The position numbers and the translations under genes were made by a program. From contig NZ_JACHXK010000013.1 in NCBI RefSeq assembly GCF_014192105.1, forward strand, positions 20,796 through 84,795: a DNA stretch of 64,000 bases, in the 5' to 3' direction. Positions 59,930 through 64,000 of the stretch are shown here, piece by piece; positions within the stretch are counted from its first letter, which is position 1; each line of letters starts with the position of its first letter. Under the pieces are notes generated by a model. The model worked only from the letters and a program-made list of their open reading frames with translations, did not search any database and had not been told where the DNA came from. Origin of the DNA: Paenibacillus phyllosphaerae. Lineage in GTDB: Bacteria; Bacillota; Bacilli; Paenibacillales; Paenibacillaceae.

Positions 59930-60814
59930 ATGAAAGGAACCTCAAAGGCTGCTCCATATATTTTCATCGGGCCGACGCTGCTCCTGCTGGCCGTTTTCTC
60001 CCTGCTGCCGATTCTGGTCGCGGTCTATATCAGCTTGACGGATATGGATCTCGCCGGTCTCGCCGACTATTCGAACATCAAGTTCATCGGACTCAAGAAT
60101 TATGCCGACGTGTTGGGAGACCCCGTCTTTCTCGTTGCTCTGCGCAATACGCTGTTCTACGTCGTCATCGGCGTGCCGCTCGTCATTATCTGTTCGCTAG
60201 GCGTCGCGCTGATGATTAACTTCGGCCGCAACCGCGCGTTCAAAGTGTTCCGCGTCGTCTATTATTTGCCGTCCGTCACGAACGTCGTCGCCGTAGCCGT
60301 CGTATGGAGCTATCTCTATAACCCGGGCGTCGGCCTGTTCAACTATATCCTGACCTCGCTCGGGTTCGACAAGGTGCCTTGGCTCACCGACCCGACGATC
60401 GCGAAGCTGTCGCTCATTCTGCTCGCGCTCTGGAGAGGCATTGGACTGAACATGATCATCTTCATCGCCGCGCTCCAAGGGATCAGCCGCTCCTACTACG
60501 AAGCCGCGCAGCTCGACGGGGCCAGCAACTGGCAGCAGCTCACCCGCATTACGATCCCGATGCTGCGTTACGCGATCGTGTTCGTCTCGATCACGACGAT
60601 GATCGGTTGGCTGCAGTTCTTCGAAGAACCTTTCGTCATGACACAAGGCGGTCCGCTTAACGGCACCGTTTCCGCTTCCCTGTTCATTTACCAGAACGGC
60701 TTCCAATTCAGCAACTTCGGCTATGCGGCGGCAGGCTCGTTCGTGCTCTTCTTCATTATTATCGCCGTTACGCTGCTCCAGCTGAGACTTCAGCGGAAGC
60801 AAGCCGAAGAATAG
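59930..60814 (+). CDS. Sugar ABC transporter permease, MalF type
   Basis: 294 residues, six membrane helices. N-terminus APYIFIGPTLLLLAVFSLLPILVAVYISLTDMDL and contact loop YYEAAQLDGASNWQQLTRITIPMLRYAIVFV are typical of CUT1 permeases. About 130 bases after the binding-protein gene and 13 before its partner. Confidence 0.93.
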   Translation: MKGTSKAAPYIFIGPTLLLLAVFSLLPILVAVYISLTDMDLAGLADYSNIKFIGLKNYADVLGDPVFLVALRNTLFYVVIGVPLVIICSLGVALMINFGRNRAFKVFRVVYYLPSVTNVVAVAVVWSYLYNPGVGLFNYILTSLGFDKVPWLTDPTIAKLSLILLALWRGIGLNMIIFIAALQGISRSYYEAAQLDGASNWQQLTRITIPMLRYAIVFVSITTMIGWLQFFEEPFVMTQGGPLNGTVSASLFIYQNGFQFSNFGYAAAGSFVLFFIIIAVTLLQLRLQRKQAEE

Positions 60815-60827
60815 GAGGTGCTTCAAT

Positions 60828-61682
60828 ATGAGTAAACAGGCTCGTACAGCGCAATCGTCCGCAAGCAAGAGCGATCGCGTGCAGAAGTGGATCATCGGCC
60901 TCATCCTGACCGTATTCGGCGTCGCCATGATCCTGCCGTTCCTATGGATGATTCTGTCGTCCTTCAAGACCGAAGCGGAAATCAAGCAGATTCCGCCGAC
61001 GCTCTGGCCGGAGACGTTCACCTTCGACAGCTTCCAGAAGCTGTTCACCGAGATGGATTTCACTACCTATCTCGTCAACACGCTGCTCATTACGCTGTTC
61101 AGCTTCGTCGGTCTGCTGCTTAATGCGATGGCCGGTTTCGGCTTCGCCAAGTACCGGTTCAAGGGCCGCGACAAGCTGTTCCTGCTCGTGCTCGCCACCA
61201 TGATGATTCCCGGCCAAGTGACGATGATTCCGGTCTATCTGATCTTGAACAGCATGCACCTGACCAACACGATGCTCGGTATCGTCTTGCCTGGCTTTAT
61301 CAGCGCCTTCGGCATTTTCTTGTTCCGCCAGTTCATGTCCGCGCTGCCGGACGAAATCCTCGAAGCGACGCGTCTCGACGGCGCGGGCGAATACGGCATG
61401 TTCCTGCGTATCGTGCTGCCGATGTCGAAGCCGATCCTCGCCGTTCAGGCGATTCTCACCTTCATCAGCGGCTGGAACAGCTTCCTTTGGCCGCTTATCA
61501 TCGCCAACGACGAGAAGTTGTACACCTTATCGGTCGGTCTGCAGCTGCTCAAAGGCCAGCATGGCACGGACTACGCCCTGCAGATGGCCGGCGCCGCCTT
61601 CATGGTCGTGCCGATTATGATTATCTTCGTTTTCTTCCAGAAGCATATTATCGAGAACTACAATATTTCCGGTATGAAATAG
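60828..61682 (+). CDS. Sugar ABC transporter permease, MalG type
   Basis: 284 residues, six membrane helices with the MalG-type N-terminus and contact loop EILEATRLDGAGEYGMFLRIVLPMSKPILAVQ. AGGAGGTG precedes ATG. Last gene of the importer; the ATPase is missing, so a shared MsmX-like ATPase must act in trans. Confidence 0.93.
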   Translation: MSKQARTAQSSASKSDRVQKWIIGLILTVFGVAMILPFLWMILSSFKTEAEIKQIPPTLWPETFTFDSFQKLFTEMDFTTYLVNTLLITLFSFVGLLLNAMAGFGFAKYRFKGRDKLFLLVLATMMIPGQVTMIPVYLILNSMHLTNTMLGIVLPGFISAFGIFLFRQFMSALPDEILEATRLDGAGEYGMFLRIVLPMSKPILAVQAILTFISGWNSFLWPLIIANDEKLYTLSVGLQLLKGQHGTDYALQMAGAAFMVVPIMIIFVFFQKHIIENYNISGMK

Positions 61683-61882
61683 ATGGGGAAGCACCAAGTG
61701 TGCGACTCGTTGATCGAGCCGGGCTGACCGTTAGAGGTGAGCCTGGCTTTTTGGCGTGGGGATGAGGAGAGTTAAGGAGATTAGATGTTTAGACGGTTTA
61801 ATTTATGGGACGTGAAGGGTTAATGGGGTGATGTTAGAGCGCAACGTTAACGCGGCCTGATCATCCTAGCCAAAATAGGCAT

Positions 61883-61928
61883 AAAAAGCTCTCTACGATC
61901 TGCAACTGCAGATCATAGAGAGCTTTTT
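61883..61928. terminator. Bidirectional terminator between the importer and guaA
   Basis: AAAAAGCTCTCTA-GATCTGCA and TGCAGATC-TAGAGAGCTTTTT form a stem of about 21 bp with one mismatch and a three-base loop; T-runs on both strands. Confidence 0.92.
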
Positions 61929-61939
61929 GGTGTATTGCT

Positions 61940-63478
61940 CTATTCCCACTCGATCGTTGCCGGCGGCTTCGACGTGACGTCGTAGACGATACGGTTAACG
62001 TTGTCGACTTCGTTGACGATACGAACGGAGATTTTCTCGAGCACGTCCCAAGGGATACGCGCCCAATCGGCTGTCATGCCGTCGATGGACGTAACGGCAC
62101 GGATACCTACGGTGTAGGAATACGTACGCGCGTCACCCATGACGCCGACGCTCTTCATGTTCGGCAGCGCCGTGAAATACTGCCAAATTTCGCGGTCAAG
62201 ACCGGCTTTGGCGATCTCGTCGCGCAGGATCGCATCGGATTCGCGAACGATCGTCAGCTTCTCCTCGGTTACTTCGCCCAGCACGCGAATCGCAAGACCC
62301 GGACCTGGGAATGGCTGACGCCAAACGATGGCTTCCGGCAGACCGCACTCTTCGCCTACTTTGCGGACTTCGTCCTTGAAGAGGGCTTTGAGCGGCTCAA
62401 CCAGTTTGAATTTGATATCTTCAGGCAATCCGCCCACGTTGTGGTGGGATTTGATGGTTTGCGCCGTAGCTGTACCGCTCTCGACGATGTCGGTGTAGAG
62501 CGTACCTTGCGCCAGGAATTCGAAATCGGCGAATTTCTCGGATTCTTCTTGGAAGACGTAGATGAATTCGTTGCCGATGATTTTGCGTTTTTGCTCCGGA
62601 TCGTCAACGCCCTTCAGCTTGCCGAGGAAGCGCTCGCTAGCGTCGATCTTCACCACGTGCATGTCGAATTTGCCCACGAACGTTTCCATGACGCTCTCGG
62701 CTTCGCCTTTGCGCAGCAGGCCGTGGTCGATGAACATACAAGTCAGTTGGTCGCCGATCGCTTTGTGCAGCAGGATCGCAACGACGGAGGAATCTACGCC
62801 GCCGGACAGGGCGCACAGAACCTTCTTGTCGCCGACTTGCTCGCGGATGTCCTTGATCGTATCTTCAATAAACGTGCTCATGCTCCATTCGCCTTCGCAA
62901 CCGCAGATGTTGAACAGGAAGTTGCGCAGCATCTCGTTGCCGTAGACGGAGTGACGAACCTCCGGATGGAATTGAACCGCGTAGAACTTGCGCTCCGGAT
63001 GGCTCATCGCCGCGATTGGCGCGTGCTCCGTGCTTGCGTCAACGCGGAAACCTGTAGGCGGCTCCACAACGAGGTCGCTGTGGCTCATCCATACCGTTTG
63101 ACGGCTTTCCAGACCTTGCACCAGATGGGAATCGGCGATGAAATCAACTTCGGCTTTGCCATATTCGCGCTTGCCTGCACGCTCAACCTTGCCTTCGAGC
63201 TGGTGGGACATCATCTGCATGCCGTAGCAAATGCCGAAGATCGGCAATCCAAGCTCGTACACGGCAGGATCAACGAGCGGCGAGTTCTCTTCATACACAC
63301 TTGCCGGGCCTCCCGAGAACACGATGCCTTTCGGCTGCAGTTCGCGGATCCGTTCCGCCGACGTGTTGTACGGCAGCAACTCGCTGTAAACGCCCAAATC
63401 CCGGATACGACGTGCAATCAACTGGTTGTATTGTCCGCCGAAATCGAGGACAACGATCATTTCATTTGGCTTATTCAT
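61940..63478 (-). CDS. guaA: GMP synthase (glutamine-hydrolysing)
   Basis: 512 residues, full length. Class I glutamine amidotransferase domain with triad C84 (FGICYGMQ), H171 and E173 (QFHPEV); ATP-pyrophosphatase domain with PP-loop SGGVDS (225-230); C-terminal dimerisation domain ending [12 protein letters not shown]. It converts XMP, ATP and glutamine to GMP. ATG 63478 has GGGAGG at 13 bases, a little far; Met7 is an alternative start. Strong promoter upstream; no guanine aptamer was seen there, unlike pbuG 9 kb away. Confidence 0.95.
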   Translation of the reverse strand: MNKPNEMIVVLDFGGQYNQLIARRIRDLGVYSELLPYNTSAERIRELQPKGIVFSGGPASVYEENSPLVDPAVYELGLPIFGICYGMQMMSHQLEGKVERAGKREYGKAEVDFIADSHLVQGLESRQTVWMSHSDLVVEPPTGFRVDASTEHAPIAAMSHPERKFYAVQFHPEVRHSVYGNEMLRNFLFNICGCEGEWSMSTFIEDTIKDIREQVGDKKVLCALSGGVDSSVVAILLHKAIGDQLTCMFIDHGLLRKGEAESVMETFVGKFDMHVVKIDASERFLGKLKGVDDPEQKRKIIGNEFIYVFQEESEKFADFEFLAQGTLYTDIVESGTATAQTIKSHHNVGGLPEDIKFKLVEPLKALFKDEVRKVGEECGLPEAIVWRQPFPGPGLAIRVLGEVTEEKLTIVRESDAILRDEIAKAGLDREIWQYFTALPNMKSVGVMGDARTYSYTVGIRAVTSIDGMTADWARIPWDVLEKISVRIVNEVDNVNRIVYDVTSKPPATIEWE

Positions 63479-63513
63479 CTGCTAACCCGAGCCTCCCTCA
63501 AATCATTGGGATA

Positions 63514-63543
63514 ATTATAGCCTTGTGCTTCTGGCACAGTCAA
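63514..63543 (-). promoter_or_regulatory. guaA: Sigma-A promoter of guaA
   Basis: On the reverse strand TTGACT (63538-63543), 18 bases, TATAAT (63514-63519), giving a leader of about 30 nt. Confidence 0.78.
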
Positions 63544-63753
63544 GGACGAAAGGACAAGCCGGACAAGTGCGAATGGACATGCATAATTGCCAGAAAATTG
63601 CGAGGAATAAGGAAGCTTGAGGTTCGGGTTCTCGTGTTGGCTGTTCGGCTGAGGGGCGGATGGATGCGTCGGTTTAGCGGCGGGTCAGAGCGTTTGGAAT
63701 TCGGGGCACCGATAGTGACTGGCATATAAGCATGTGACGGTATAGACTGTAAT

Positions 63754-64000
63754 CGTTAGTCGCAAATTTACTATTATTCTGCGTTTGACGGGCAGTCGTT
63801 GCTCCGTTAGTCGCAAATTTACTACTATTCTGCGTTTGACGGGCAGTCGTTGCTCCGTTAGTCGCAAATTTACTACTATTCTGCGTTTGACGGGCAGCCG
63901 TTGCTCCGTTAGTCGCAAATTTACTACTATTCTGCGTTTGACGGGCAGTCGTTGCTCCGTTAGTCGCAAATTTACTACTATTCTGCGTTTGACGGGCAGC
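63754..64000. repeat. 51-bp tandem repeat continuing past the window edge
   Basis: Copies start at 63754, 63805, 63856, 63907 and 63958 with exact 51-bp spacing; each begins CGTTAGTCGCAAATTTACTA. They differ at only one or two bases (for example GGGCAGTCG/GGGCAGCCG). The period is 17 codons and the reverse frame is open (LRLTEQRLPVKRRIVVN), but no ribosome site or start is convincing. Between guaA's promoter and the repeat (63544-63753) nothing else was seen. Confidence 0.95.

Noticed and set aside
63479..63600. Guanine riboswitch upstream of guaA
   Set aside because: The leader is only about 30 nt after a strong promoter and lacks the aptamer core.
63754..64000. CRISPR array at the right edge
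   Set aside because: The whole 51-bp unit repeats with no unique spacer.

Overview
The window looks like chromosomal DNA of a GC-rich, low-pathogenicity-type Firmicute of the Paenibacillaceae (Paenibacillus/Cohnella-like). The pointers are S-layer-homology (SLH) anchored giant exoproteins, lipobox lipoproteins, two bacillithiol-type enzymes (a FosB and a YfiT/BstA-like DinB protein), a YesM/YesN pair beside an LplABC-type sugar importer, a guanine riboswitch of Bacillus type, CcpA (cre) and Fur boxes of Bacillus consensus, and strong AGGAGG ribosome sites. No phage, integrase, transposase, CRISPR, rRNA or tRNA gene was seen. This is a metabolic/transport region, not an island.

Layout. 0-8.3 kb: an SLH surface protein with lamin-tail and choice-of-anchor domains, Ohr peroxidase, a DUF402 protein and an unrecognised 869-residue exported protein. 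8.4-12.2 kb: GH2 beta-mannosidase-like enzyme and cysK. 12.4-15.1 kb: NAD(P)-binding protein, then an NADH oxidase (nox) preceded by a 650-nt non-coding region with a sigma-A promoter and three TGTGA-N6-TCACA operators. 15.2-21.4 kb: MscS channel, NlpC/P60 lipoprotein, and a run of small minus-strand genes including BstA-like, thioredoxin, GNATs, a TIMP/netrin-like protein and fosB. 21.6-36.4 kb: a 2180-residue SLH-GH16 glucanase under a perfect cre site, a CUT1 sugar importer (SBP and two permeases) and its YesM/YesN-type two-component system. 36.7-43.8 kb: a small ORF plus LysR regulator, then a Fur-controlled siderophore locus (AraC-PBP regulator, binding lipoprotein, two FecCD permeases, esterase) with no ATPase. 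43.9-46.8 kb: two lipoproteins and a luciferase-like monooxygenase. 47.4-51.3 kb: potABCD polyamine importer. 51.4-53.1 kb: NCS2 purine permease behind a guanine riboswitch and terminator. 53.4-61.7 kb: LacI regulator, GH94 phosphorylase of the 1,2-beta-oligoglucan type, and a divergent SBP/permease/permease importer sharing an operator-rich promoter region. 61.9-63.5 kb: guaA. The right edge is a 51-bp tandem repeat.

Functional themes: scavenging of plant/microbial glucans (GH16, GH2, GH94, two importers lacking their own ATPase, presumably served by a shared MsmX-like ATPase elsewhere), iron acquisition, thiol/redox defence, and purine/polyamine uptake.

The most unusual signal is a family of 50-nt imperfect hairpins, arranged at a 59-nt period in two distant clusters (16.1 and 28.4 kb, opposite orientation). 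Their terminal stems covary (GGTGA/TCACC, GCTCA/TGAGC, GACGA/TCGTC) while the internal-loop sequences ATGCTG and CAAACCAA stay almost fixed. Both clusters sit directly behind a stop codon. All function assignments rest on reading the sequence and family knowledge; no search was run.
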